From: an uncultured Duncaniella sp.
GTDB lineage: Bacteria > Bacteroidota > Bacteroidia > Bacteroidales > Muribaculaceae
Assembly (NCBI GenBank): GCA_958352885.1
Contig: CATWQI010000007.1
Coordinates: 124,001-188,000 of the forward strand
Reading direction: 5' to 3'
DNA: 64,000 nucleotides
A program made the position numbers and the translations under genes. Numbering within the stretch: position 1 is the first letter of the stretch; each line of letters begins with the position of its first letter. Below are positions 9,643-18,600 of the stretch, one piece after another. The notes beneath the pieces are model-generated. The model was not told the origin of the DNA and made no database searches. It was given only the letters and a program-made list of their open reading frames with translations.

Positions 9643-10350
9643 TTATTCGGCAGCCTCACCAATCTGCACAGCCTTGATACCGACCGTGCGGTTTTTAATT
9701 TCAGGCTCCCCCTTATAATATACTTTAGTGGAGCCGGCACCGACGAGCGACAGAGTTTTCACCGCCCATACACCAATCGAACCGGTACCGCTTGCCTTGA
9801 CAGACACCTGATGCGCCTTCAGCCCGTCAGCCTGGATGACACCGGTTCCCATAAATGAGATATTTGCCCGCTCGCAACTTCCGTCAAGCACCAGAGTCCC
9901 GTTACCGGTAGCTATTTTACCGTTCACCTCGGTAGATTTCACATCACGCACAGCAAGCCGCCCGTTGCCTATCAAAGTTGCGCTGAACTTCGGTCCCCGG
10001 GCCACCGAAAGTACCCTCACGGTAGAATCCCCCGAGTTCTCAACTTTGGTCAGATACTCAGAATAGACCGTAACAAGGGGCATATCCTTTACACCCACAC
10101 TCTCAGTAGAAATCTGCATGGTAAGTTTACCCTTCTTGTTGTTGAATATGAATGCCGAAGCCTTATCGGGCAGAGAGGTAAACACCGCCAGTCCGGCAGA
10201 GTCGGGGTTGCAACGATAATCCACATTGATACCGTCAACCACTTTCAGCTCGTTAAATTCGCCTACATTAAGTTCGTACTTGGTAAGGCTCTGGGCATTG
10301 AGCGCCAAAGCAGCAATAATCATAATTATGGGGGTAAATACTCTTTTCAT
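9643..10350 (-). CDS. Secreted head-GIN (DUF2807) protein
   Basis: About 235 residues from the ATG at 10350; a frame extending 4 codons further up would need TTG. A signal peptide (MKRVFTPIIMIIAALALNAQ) precedes a DUF2807 domain with short beta-repeat units (GDSTVRVL, GNGRLAVR, GTGSIGVW). It follows dusB by 14 bases and precedes the flippase by 15 bases, so the three genes are almost certainly one operon. It lacks the long ASSSG array of its neighbour at 7267. Function unknown. Confidence 0.85.
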   Translation of the reverse strand: MKRVFTPIIMIIAALALNAQSLTKYELNVGEFNELKVVDGINVDYRCNPDSAGLAVFTSLPDKASAFIFNNKKGKLTMQISTESVGVKDMPLVTVYSEYLTKVENSGDSTVRVLSVARGPKFSATLIGNGRLAVRDVKSTEVNGKIATGNGTLVLDGSCERANISFMGTGVIQADGLKAHQVSVKASGTGSIGVWAVKTLSLVGAGSTKVYYKGEPEIKNRTVGIKAVQIGEAAE

Positions 10351-10364
10351 CGCAATTATCAATT

Positions 10365-11348
10365 TTATCCATTTGCTATAAGTTTCTCCACACGTGCGAG
10401 CACATCCATCAGAGAGTCAAGAGTCGATGCTCTGAGCATCTCTATCCTCGTGTCCCTAAAATGGGATATTCCCTTGAACAAGGGTGAGGCTGCCAGATGC
10501 CGGCGAATGTGCAGTATGCCTCGATACTCGTCAATCCGGTCAACGCTTTCACGTATCTGACGGCGCAGAAGCTCGAATTTTGCAGCAAGAGTTAGCTCCG
10601 GCTCGTCAGAACCGTCAATACATCTGCGGATTTCCCGGAATATCCACGGAGCTCCGATAGAGGCTCTGCCCACCATCACACCGTCAACCCCGTACCGGTC
10701 AAATGCCTCCCTGGCAAGTTCCGGAGTGGTAATGTCTCCGTTTCCAATCAGAGGGATTGTAAGACGCGGATTCTCCTTCACCTTCGCTATCATCTCCCAA
10801 TCGGCGGATCCGGTATACATCTGCGAACGTGTGCGCCCGTGCACAGTCAAAGCCTGTATGCCACAATCCTGAAGCTGCTCTGCGAGCGTGACTATTATCT
10901 TGGATTCACAATCCCAGCCTAAACGGGTCTTGACAGTGACCGGAAGTTTCACTGCTTTGACCACAGCCTGAGTAATCTCAAGCATCTTCGGGATGTCACG
11001 AAGCATGCCGGCTCCTGCCCCCTTCCCTGCCACTTTCTTGACCGGGCAACCGAAATTTATGTCAATGATATCGGGATTGGCAGCCTCCACTATCTTGGCA
11101 GCCTCGACCATCGGCTCCACATCCCTGCCATAAATCTGTATGGCTGTGGGACGTTCTCCGGGATCAATGGCAAGCTTACGCACAGTGGCGGGTATGTCAC
11201 GGATAAGGGCGTCTGCGCTCACAAACTCGGTGTAGACCATAGACGCGCCCTGTTCCTTACAAATCAGGCGGAACGAACGGTCGGTGACATCCTCCATAGG
11301 TGCCAGCATCACCGGTCGTTCTCCAAGATTTATACTCGCTATTTTCAT
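10365..11348 (-). CDS. dusB: tRNA-dihydrouridine synthase
   Basis: A 327-residue FMN enzyme that reduces specific uridines in the tRNA D-loop. It has the Dus signature: N-terminal MLAPMEDVTD, INFGCPVKKVAGKGAG with the catalytic cysteine in GCP (about 100), VKTRLGWD, HGRTRSQMY, and GNGDITTPE. Length and motifs fit the DusB/NifR3 group. It is the first gene of the dusB-DUF2807-flippase operon. A -7 box lies 51 bases upstream. Confidence 0.95.
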   Translation of the reverse strand: MKIASINLGERPVMLAPMEDVTDRSFRLICKEQGASMVYTEFVSADALIRDIPATVRKLAIDPGERPTAIQIYGRDVEPMVEAAKIVEAANPDIIDINFGCPVKKVAGKGAGAGMLRDIPKMLEITQAVVKAVKLPVTVKTRLGWDCESKIIVTLAEQLQDCGIQALTVHGRTRSQMYTGSADWEMIAKVKENPRLTIPLIGNGDITTPELAREAFDRYGVDGVMVGRASIGAPWIFREIRRCIDGSDEPELTLAAKFELLRRQIRESVDRIDEYRGILHIRRHLAASPLFKGISHFRDTRIEMLRASTLDSLMDVLARVEKLIANG

Positions 11349-11398
11349 TCTGATGATTGGTTACGGTACTACGGAAATGCAATTATACTGCAATAGTA

Positions 11399-11406
11399 CA
11401 AAATTA
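11399..11406 (-). promoter_or_regulatory. -7 box before dusB
   Basis: Minus strand TAATTTTG, an exact TAnnTTTG match 51 bases before the dusB ATG. The nearest TTG is only 12 bases upstream, so the -33 element is unclear. Confidence 0.4.
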
Positions 11407-11449
11407 CGTAAAAAATCCCAACTTTCTCCGATTACACAGCCACAAAAAT

Positions 11450-11483
11450 AGTCCTTTTAGCCTATTTTAAGGCTAAAAGGACT
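11450..11483 (-). terminator. Intrinsic terminator of the small lipoprotein gene
   Basis: A perfect 14-bp stem (AGTCCTTTTAGCCT, 11450-11463, with 11470-11483) around a 6-base loop. On the minus strand it is followed by TATTTTTG. It lies about 80 bases beyond the stop of the lipoprotein gene and before dusB, insulating the two. Confidence 0.85.
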
Positions 11484-11563
11484 GTTTCTATAAAAAAGAA
11501 GCTGGTCGCCCTTAAAATGAGCAATCAGCTTAATTTTTTCTTTGCTTGACGCTTGTACTGAAA

Positions 11564-11767
11564 TTATTCAGCAACAACAGCAGCGCTGTCAGCAACAACA
11601 GCAGCGCTGTCAGCAGGAGCAGCAGCAGAGTCAGCTACAACAACTTCCTCAACAGCAACTTCCTCAACTACTGCAGAATCAGCAGCCTCAGCAGCCTTGT
11701 CAGAAGAACCACAAGAGAAAAGAGATGCGCTGAATACAACAGCGAGTAATAAAACTAACTTTTTCAT
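11564..11767 (-). CDS. Small Ala/Val/Asp-rich lipoprotein
   Basis: 67 residues from the ATG at 11767 (MKKLVLLL). The N-terminus is a lipoprotein signal: hydrophobic core, then SLFSC with the lipobox cysteine near residue 18. The mature part is low complexity (AADSAVVEEVAVEEVVVADSA, then ADSAAVV units) with no recognisable domain. The C-terminus is encoded by a 21-bp tandem repeat. A start 9 codons upstream is possible, but the consensus promoter (11816-11846) and the signal peptide favour 11767. Such short acidic Bacteroidota lipoproteins have no known function. Confidence 0.75.
   Translation of the reverse strand: MKKLVLLLAVVFSASLFSCGSSDKAAEAADSAVVEEVAVEEVVVADSAAAPADSAAVVADSAAVVAE
11570..11632. 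repeat. 21-bp tandem repeat inside the lipoprotein gene
   Basis: Two identical 21-bp units (11570-11590 and 11591-11611) and a third diverged unit (11612-11632), encoding ADSAAVV-type heptads on the minus strand. The unit is a multiple of 3, so copy-number change would keep the frame. Confidence 0.9.
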
Positions 11768-11815
11768 TTTCTTTTTGATTAAATTATAAAACAATTTTAA
11801 GCTTCAAAAACGCCA

Positions 11816-11846
11816 CAAAGGTAAGACAAAAAAATAACATACCAAA
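11816..11846 (-). promoter_or_regulatory. Promoter of the small lipoprotein gene
   Basis: Minus strand TTTG (11843-11846), 19 bases, TACCTTTG (11816-11823). Exact consensus elements with ideal spacing, about 49 bases before the ATG. Confidence 0.8.
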
Positions 11847-12020
11847 CTTTTTTTAGTCTTTTTTTTGTCAAAACCGAGATTATAGCAAAAAAATCAAAAA
11901 TTTTGTAGCAAATTGCCCGTCGTTTTAACAATCCCATGCAAACTTACCTGGTCCTATTTCCCGGGTTTCGCAAGGATAATAATTTTTCATGATACCATGC
12001 CATCGGCATTAGAGCAATTG

Positions 12021-12548
12021 CTATTTCCTGCGCTTTTGTCGGCGGAGCTCACGTCGAAGTTCCCGGGCCTCCTCCCTTTCGAGTTCTCGTCGTTCTCGAC
12101 GGTTCATCGGATAGTCATCCCCGGCATACTGACTGCTTGGCGCAGATTCCGGGTCCCCAACGGCAACGATATCACCGTTATTTTTGTTATCTTGATTGAC
12201 CGGTTTCAGAGACAATTCTTCAGGATAGCCTTCATCAGAGGATGAGGAAGCCTTCTTACGAAGTGCCGCACGCTGACGCGCGGCAGCTGAGCGTCGGCAC
12301 GCCTTGTCAATCTCAGAGCGAATCATCGAGAATGCAATGTAGACTTCCAATGAGCAGTCATCCTGACATATATTTTCGCCCTGCAAATATCTGTCAAGCA
12401 CTTTAATCCCTTCGTCACAGAGGTCGGGACGGTGCATAAGGCCGGTAAAAGTGCCGGTAATGCGTACTGCAAAGTCAGCATATGCTTTCTTGGAAATTGG
12501 CAACTGCGGTGTTTTTGATGATTTCGTGGTATCGGTGTTGGTTTTCAT
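12021..12548 (-). CDS. Hypothetical protein with charged C-terminus
   Basis: 175 residues, not recognised. The first 90 residues look like a compact, mostly helical domain with two cysteines (ICQDDC). A linker follows, then a very basic and acidic helix (RRERRELEREEARELRRELRR...) that is probably a coiled coil or nucleic-acid-binding tail. No signal peptide or membrane segment, so probably cytoplasmic. An exact -7 box lies 33 bases upstream (12581-12588). It is divergent from hisF. Confidence 0.7.
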   Translation of the reverse strand: MKTNTDTTKSSKTPQLPISKKAYADFAVRITGTFTGLMHRPDLCDEGIKVLDRYLQGENICQDDCSLEVYIAFSMIRSEIDKACRRSAAARQRAALRKKASSSSDEGYPEELSLKPVNQDNKNNGDIVAVGDPESAPSSQYAGDDYPMNRRERRELEREEARELRRELRRQKRRK

Positions 12549-12580
12549 AGTTATCGGTGTTAATCTGTTTTAATATGCAG

Positions 12581-12588
12581 CAAAGTTA
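12581..12588 (-). promoter_or_regulatory. -7 box of the hypothetical gene at 12021
   Basis: Minus strand TAACTTTG, exact -7 consensus, 33 bases before the ATG at 12548. No clear TTG lies 19-21 bases upstream. Confidence 0.5.
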
Positions 12589-12637
12589 CAGCCATATCCA
12601 CATGGAAAAGGTGCTATAAAATAAAAACGGCAGTAAA

Positions 12638-12668
12638 TTTGATGTGTGGAAAAATTCAGTTAAATTTG
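12638..12668 (+). promoter_or_regulatory. Promoter of hisF-hisIE
   Basis: TTTG (12638-12641), 19 bases, TAAATTTG (12661-12668). Both boxes match consensus. The ATG of hisF lies 42 bases beyond the -7 box. Confidence 0.8.
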
Positions 12669-12709
12669 CACATTAATTAATCCGGACTAATAAGCAAATT
12701 ATACCGACT

Positions 12710-13465
12710 ATGCTTGCAAAGCGCATTATCCCATGTCTTGACGTCAAAAACGGCAGAACTGTCAAGGGTATCAATTTCGTCGGTCTGACCGACGTCGGCG
12801 ACCCTGTGGAACTCGGAGCGAAATACGCAGACGACGGCGCAGACGAACTTGTGTTTCTTGACATCAGTGCGACACTTGAGGAACGTTCCACATTCGCACA
12901 GCTCGTGAGCCGAATTGCCGACCGTCTGAACATTCCTTTCACTGTCGGCGGCGGTATATCGACCCTCGATGACGCATCCCGCCTCCTTGATGCCGGTGCC
13001 GACAAGATTACCATCAACTCTTCAGCAGTACGCCGTCCCGAGCTGATCAGCGAAATAGCATCACGTTACGGCAGCCAGTTTGTAGTCGTGGCGATTGACG
13101 CCAAGCAGGAGGAAGGCACATGGCATGTCACCACTCATGGCGGAAGCCGCCTCAGTGACCGCGAGCTTTTCTCATGGGCAAAACTGTCGGAGGAGATGGG
13201 AGCAGGAGAAATAATGTTCACGTCCATGAACCATGACGGTACTCGCGAAGGATACCCATGCGACACTTTCGCACAACTTGCCGAATCCATCAGCATCCCT
13301 ATCATAGCCTCCGGAGGAGCAGGAAGCGTAAAGGATATAGCCGACGTACTCACATCGGGAAAAGCCGATGCCGCACTCGCCGCCTCGATATTCCACTACG
13401 GAGAGATAACCATTCCGGAACTAAAGAAAGAGCTTTCGGTACTTGACATACCTGTAAGATTATAA
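12710..13465 (+). CDS. hisF: Imidazole glycerol phosphate synthase, cyclase subunit
   Basis: A 251-residue (beta/alpha)8 barrel of histidine synthesis. It cyclises PRFAR with ammonia to IGP plus AICAR, with HisH supplying the ammonia. The catalytic aspartates are present: Asp in CLDVKNGR (residue 11) and Asp in VAIDAKQ (about 130). The phosphate-binding loops TVGGGIS and ASGGAGS are intact. Own promoter. hisIE follows after 36 bases. hisH and hisA, usually next to hisF, are not here: the upstream gene is unrelated and on the other strand. Confidence 0.97.
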   Translation: MLAKRIIPCLDVKNGRTVKGINFVGLTDVGDPVELGAKYADDGADELVFLDISATLEERSTFAQLVSRIADRLNIPFTVGGGISTLDDASRLLDAGADKITINSSAVRRPELISEIASRYGSQFVVVAIDAKQEEGTWHVTTHGGSRLSDRELFSWAKLSEEMGAGEIMFTSMNHDGTREGYPCDTFAQLAESISIPIIASGGAGSVKDIADVLTSGKADAALAASIFHYGEITIPELKKELSVLDIPVRL

Positions 13466-13501
13466 AAACAACCACACCATATACATATATTATATATACT
13501 T

Positions 13502-14101
13502 ATGACTTTCGACGACTTCAATCTCGGCAAATGTGCCGACTCGCTTCTCCCCGTTATCATTCAGGATGCCGTGACACTCCGTGTGCTCATGCTCGGATAC
13601 ATGAACCGGGAGGCTTTTGACAAGACTGTCGAGACCGGCAAAGTCACATTTTACAGCCGTACACGCAACCAACTCTGGACAAAGGGGGAAACAAGCGGCA
13701 ATTTCCTTGATGTAGTGGAGATGTACCGTGATTGCGACGATGACACATTGCTTATAAAAGCTAACCCGCACGGTCCTACTTGCCATCGTGGCACCGTGTC
13801 ATGCTTCGACACCCCGGCGCAGGATGGTTTTATCCGTTCTCTGTCAGCCCTCATAGCCAAACGCCATGAGGAGATGCCTGAAAACAGTTACACCACACGC
13901 CTGTTCATCAAAGGTGTAAAGAAGATAGCTCAGAAAGTCGGAGAGGAGGCAGTAGAGTCAGTAGTCGAAGCTGTCGACGGTAACCGTGACCGCTTCACAT
14001 ACGAGGCCTGTGACCTCATATACCATCTCCTCGTCCTCATCGAACAGATGGGCATCACCCTACCCGAACTCGAAAAAGAGCTCCTCCGGCGCCACAGCTA
14101 A
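13502..14101 (+). CDS. hisIE: Bifunctional PRA-CH / PRA-PH (HisIE)
   Basis: 199 residues, two enzymes in one chain. The N-terminal HisI half (about 1-110) is phosphoribosyl-AMP cyclohydrolase, with metal-site residues in DCDDDTLL and CHRGTVSC. The C-terminal HisE half (about 115-199) is phosphoribosyl-ATP pyrophosphohydrolase, with the GEEAVESVVEA and DLIYHLLVL helices. They catalyse the second and third steps of histidine synthesis. The fusion is common in Bacteroidota. Second gene of the hisF transcript. Confidence 0.96.
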   Translation: MTFDDFNLGKCADSLLPVIIQDAVTLRVLMLGYMNREAFDKTVETGKVTFYSRTRNQLWTKGETSGNFLDVVEMYRDCDDDTLLIKANPHGPTCHRGTVSCFDTPAQDGFIRSLSALIAKRHEEMPENSYTTRLFIKGVKKIAQKVGEEAVESVVEAVDGNRDRFTYEACDLIYHLLVLIEQMGITLPELEKELLRRHS

Positions 14102-14135
14102 GAAGCAACTTCCGGACATAATTACGAGAAAATTA

Positions 14136-14186
14136 CTGACCTCACCGGCGGGAACCTATGCAACGAAATTCCCGGCGGTGAGGTCA
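14136..14186 (-). terminator. Terminator between hisIE and gltD
   Basis: Long hairpin: arms 14136-14154 and 14168-14186 pair as 12 bp, one G-G mismatch and 6 bp, around a short loop. On the minus strand TAATTTTC follows, so it should end the amtB-gltB-gltD transcript. On the plus strand it lies 35 bases after hisIE but is followed by A residues, so it would be weaker there. Confidence 0.75.
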
Positions 14187-14222
14187 GCGAGTAAAAAAAC
14201 TACTATGTGCCAATAAGATAAA

Positions 14223-15647
14223 CTAAGACATCAAATATTCATGAATGCCACTGGCGGCATTGCGTCCGGAAGCTATGCAGCGCACCACAAGTGACGCACC
14301 GGTCGATACATCGCCGGCTGCGAATACTTTGGCTACACTGCTCTGCTGACGATCGTCGACCTTGACATTGCCACGTGCATCCTTTTCGACTCCGAGTTGT
14401 TCAAGCAGCCCCTCCGCCACAGGATTGGTGAAACCCATGGCAAGAAGCACGAGGTCAGCTTTGATAATCTCCTTGTTGCCTGTATGCTTGAGGTTCATGC
14501 GGCCTGTCGCGGCATCCTTTTCCCATTCCACATCCTCGACCTCGACCTCCTTGACATTACCGTTTTCATCCGGGATAAACCTGCGGGTATCAAGCAGCCA
14601 TCGGCGTTCACATCCCTCCATATGACTGCTTGAAGTCTTGAGGACGACGGGCCAGTAGGGCCAGGGGGTGGCAGGATTGTCACCTACCGGTGGTTTGGGC
14701 ATGATTTCAATCTGTGTTACCGAGAGAGCCCCCTGACGGTGAGATGTACCCACGCAGTCGCTGCCGGTGTCGCCGCCGCCTATCACAAGCACATGCTTGC
14801 GCTTGGCGGAAATACGCTCTTCGCGCGGCACTTCCACCCCGGCATTGACACGGTTCTGCTGCTGGAGTAGCTCAAGGGCGAAATGCACACCCTTAAGGTC
14901 ACGCCCCTCAACTTTCAGGTCACGGGGCACCTCCGCACCCATGGCAAGGCACACGGCATCGTAATCTTTAAGCAGCTCTTCTGCCGTGATATCCTCTCCG
15001 ACCTTCACGCCGCATCTGAATTCTATACCCTCCTCCCGGAGCAAGTCGAGACGGCGGTCTATCACGCTCTTGTTGAGCTTGAAATCAGGAATGCCGAAGC
15101 GGAGAAGTCCGCCGGGAGCCTCATTTTTCTCAAACACTGTCACACTGTGCCCCTTGCGGTTAAGCTGATTGGCACATGCGAGTCCGGCAGGTCCGGAACC
15201 GATTACGGCTACCTTGAAACCGGTGCGGCTTTTGGGAGGACGGGCTGAAACATACCCTTCGCTGAATGCCCGTTCAACTATTGCAGCCTCATTCTCACGT
15301 ATGGTGACAGGCTCATGCTCCTTGTTGAGCACACACCCTTTCTCGCACAGAGCCGGACAGACACGCCCGGTAAATTCCGGAAAGTCGTCGGTCATGGTGA
15401 GGAGCTGATACGCGCCCTTGATGTCATTCTTGTACAGTCTGTCCTGCCATTCGGGCTGACGGTTACCCAGCGGACAGCTCCAGTGGCAGAAAGGCACGCC
15501 ACACTCCATGCAGCGCGATGCCTGCAGGCGGCGGTCCTCGGTGTTGAGCGTCTGCTCCACTTCGCCATAATCGTTTATTCGGTCGTGCACGGGGCGGTAA
15601 CCTGCCTCCTTACGTGGTATATTCAGAAATGCTTTAGGATTTCCCAT
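14223..15647 (-). CDS. gltD: Glutamate synthase (NADPH), small subunit
   Basis: A 474-residue beta subunit of GOGAT, passing electrons from NADPH through FAD and Fe-S clusters to the large subunit. The N-terminus has cysteine clusters (CMECGVPFCHWSC and VCPALCEKGC). A FAD-binding fold (GSGPAGLACANQL) and an NADPH fold (VIGGGDTGSDCVG) follow, with VFAAGDVSTGASLVV near the C-terminus. Full length. It follows gltB by 44 bases and is last in the amtB-gltB-gltD operon. Confidence 0.96.
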   Translation of the reverse strand: MGNPKAFLNIPRKEAGYRPVHDRINDYGEVEQTLNTEDRRLQASRCMECGVPFCHWSCPLGNRQPEWQDRLYKNDIKGAYQLLTMTDDFPEFTGRVCPALCEKGCVLNKEHEPVTIRENEAAIVERAFSEGYVSARPPKSRTGFKVAVIGSGPAGLACANQLNRKGHSVTVFEKNEAPGGLLRFGIPDFKLNKSVIDRRLDLLREEGIEFRCGVKVGEDITAEELLKDYDAVCLAMGAEVPRDLKVEGRDLKGVHFALELLQQQNRVNAGVEVPREERISAKRKHVLVIGGGDTGSDCVGTSHRQGALSVTQIEIMPKPPVGDNPATPWPYWPVVLKTSSSHMEGCERRWLLDTRRFIPDENGNVKEVEVEDVEWEKDAATGRMNLKHTGNKEIIKADLVLLAMGFTNPVAEGLLEQLGVEKDARGNVKVDDRQQSSVAKVFAAGDVSTGASLVVRCIASGRNAASGIHEYLMS

Positions 15648-15691
15648 TGTATATTCTTAAAATAGTTGGATTGTGTGAATAGGTTAGCGGA

Positions 15692-18600
15692 TTAGTCAAC
15701 CTGCATGGAGGCTATCTTGCGTGCGAGACTTGCCACTTTCTCATCGTGGAGCACCTTCTTATACTCGATAGGGATAACCTTGATGAATTGCTGCACATAC
15801 TCGTCCCAATTGTCAAGCATCGCTCCCGCAAGGGGGCTGTGAGTGTGCTTGTAATGATTGCCAATCAGGCGGTAAAGCTCGCGGTTATCCGCCATCTCCT
15901 CAATGAGCGACAGCTCGACCATCTCCATGTTACAGAAATAATCGAAATCACCGTTAGGATTCCAGACATAGGCTATACCACCGCTCATACCGGCAGCAAA
16001 GTTGCGTCCTGTTGTGCCGAGCACCACAGTGCGTCCGCCGGTCATGTACTCGCAGCAGTGGTCACCTACACCCTCTACCACAGCTGTAGCGCCGGAATTA
16101 CGCACACAGAAACGCTCGCCGACCCTGCCGTTGATGTAGATTTCTCCGGATGTAGCGCCGTAGAGGATAGTGTTTCCGGCTATAATATTTGCCTCCGGAG
16201 CAAACTTTGAGCCTTGCGGGGGTACAATCACAATCTTGCCGCCCGAAAGCCCCTTGCCTACATAGTCATTTGCGTCACCCTCAAGGCGGAAGGATATGCC
16301 ATGCTCGAGGAATGCGCCGAAACTCTGACCGGCAGCCCCCTTGAAGGTGCAGAGAATAGTGTTGTCAGGCAGACCTGCGTCACCGTACTTCTTAGCCACG
16401 ACACCCGAAAGCATCGCTCCGACCGAACGGTCAGTATTCTTGATTGGGAATTCCAGTTCTACGGGCATCCCGGACTCAATGGCGGGATATGCACGGCTGA
16501 TAATCTCACGGTCAAGCACATGTGCTATGTCATGATTCTGAGCTACAACATTTATAATGGCATTGGTCTCAGTCTCCTCGGGCATGTAAAGGAGGCGAGA
16601 GAAGTCAAGCGTAGCGGTCTTGTGCGACTCCATGCCCGGTTTGACAAACAGCAAGTCGGCACGACCTATGATATCATCCATCTTCCGCACTCCCATTTCA
16701 GCCATGGTCTCGCGGATTTCCTGAGCGAGGAACTTGAAGAAGTTAACCACATATTCCGAACGCCCCACGAAACGCTTGCGAAGCTCCTCATTCTGGGTAG
16801 CCACACCGACAGGACAAGTGTTCATGTGGCACTTACGCATCATCACGCAGCCAAGCACGATGAGGGCGCTTGTGGCAAATCCGTACTCCTCCGCACCAAG
16901 CATGGCCATAATCACGACATCACGCGCGCTTTTGAGCTGACCGTCAGCCTGAAGCTTCACCTGACCACGTAGATTGTTGATTACGAGGGTCTGCTGGGTC
17001 TCGGCAAGCCCTATTTCCACCGGCACACCCGCATAACGGATGGAACTTGCCGGCGAAGCACCTGTGCCGCCATCGCTGCCGCTTATGGTAATCAAATCAC
17101 TCTTAGCCTTGGCGACACCGGCGGCGATAGTACCGACTCCGCTCTCAGCCACGAGCTTGACGCTGACCTTGGCATCGGGATTGATATTCTTGAGATCAAA
17201 TATCAGCTGCGCAAGGTCCTCTATGGAGTAGATGTCATGATGAGGAGGTGGAGATATGAGAGATATGCCGGGGATGGAGTGACGTGTCTTGGCTATGATT
17301 TTATCCACTTTGAAACCTGGAAGCTGACCACCTTCGCCCGGTTTTGCCCCCTGAGCCACCTTAATCTGGATTTCATCAGCGTTCACGAGATACTCGGCTG
17401 TCACGCCGAAACGTCCCGACGCCACCTGCTTGATTGCAGAGCGGGCTGACGAACCATCCTCGCGCGGTTTGAAACGTTCAGGGTCTTCCCCACCCTCACC
17501 GGTATTGCTTCGCGCACCTATGGCATTCATAGCTATACCGAGGGCCTCATGCGCCTCACGGCTGATGGAGCCGAACGACATCGCTCCCGTGACAAATCTC
17601 TTCATGATTGCCTCGATAGGCTCGACCTCGTCAACAGGTATTGGCTCCCCTTTCTTGAAATCCAGGAAGTCACGTATGAAGATTGGCTCCGGCTTGTTGT
17701 CGACAAGCGAAGTAAACTCCTTGAATTTCTTATAACTTCCCATACGGGTTGCAAGCTGGAGTGTAGCGATGGTCTCCGGATTCCAGGCATGCGACTCCCC
17801 ATCTTTGCGGAAAGAATACTGACCGATAAAAGGAAGCGGCATATCGTCCTCGAAATCTTCGGAAAACGCCTCGGTATGCGCCTTGGCTATATCATGGTAC
17901 AACTGCTCAATGCCTACACCGCTGAGTTTGCTGACAGTGTTGCCGAAATACTCACGGCAGAGGTCATCGGACAGACCGACTGCCTCAAACAGCTGTGCGC
18001 CCTTATAGCTGGGGATGGTAGATATACCCATCTTCGACATGACTTTCAGCAAGCCCTTGTCAACCGCCTTGATATAGTTCTTCGAGGCTGTATCAAAGTC
18101 CAGCTGTATGTCATGGTGCTTCACCAAATCGTCAATCACAGCAAAAGCAAGATAGGGATTTATGGCACTTGCTCCGTAACCTGACAGGAGCGCAAAATGC
18201 ATTACCTCACGGGCATCTGCCGTCTCTACGATTAGTGCGGTCTGCACACGTTTCTTGCAGTCAATAAGATGATGGTGTACGGCAGAGGTAGCAAGCAGCG
18301 ATGGTATTGGGGCATTATCCTTATCCACGCCGCGGTCACTGAGCACCACATAGTTACATCCTTCATCCACAGCCGCCTCAGCCTCCTTGCACAGACGTGT
18401 CACAGCATTGCGTATACCGTCGGCACCCTCGCTGACAGGGAATGTCATGGCAAGTTTACGGGTATTGAAGCCCTTGTAGCGGAGATTGCAGAGCAGATCG
18501 AGCTCACGGTTGGAGATGATGGGGCGTTTCAACAATACCATCTTGCACAGTTCGGGGGACATCTCAAGCAGATTGAGCTTTACCGCACCGATGTAGCTGT

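Noticed and set aside
11542..11749. Glutamine-rich or asparagine/serine-rich proteins on the plus strand
   Set aside because: They are shadows of the 21-bp repeat in the minus-strand lipoprotein gene, which has a signal peptide, promoter and terminator.
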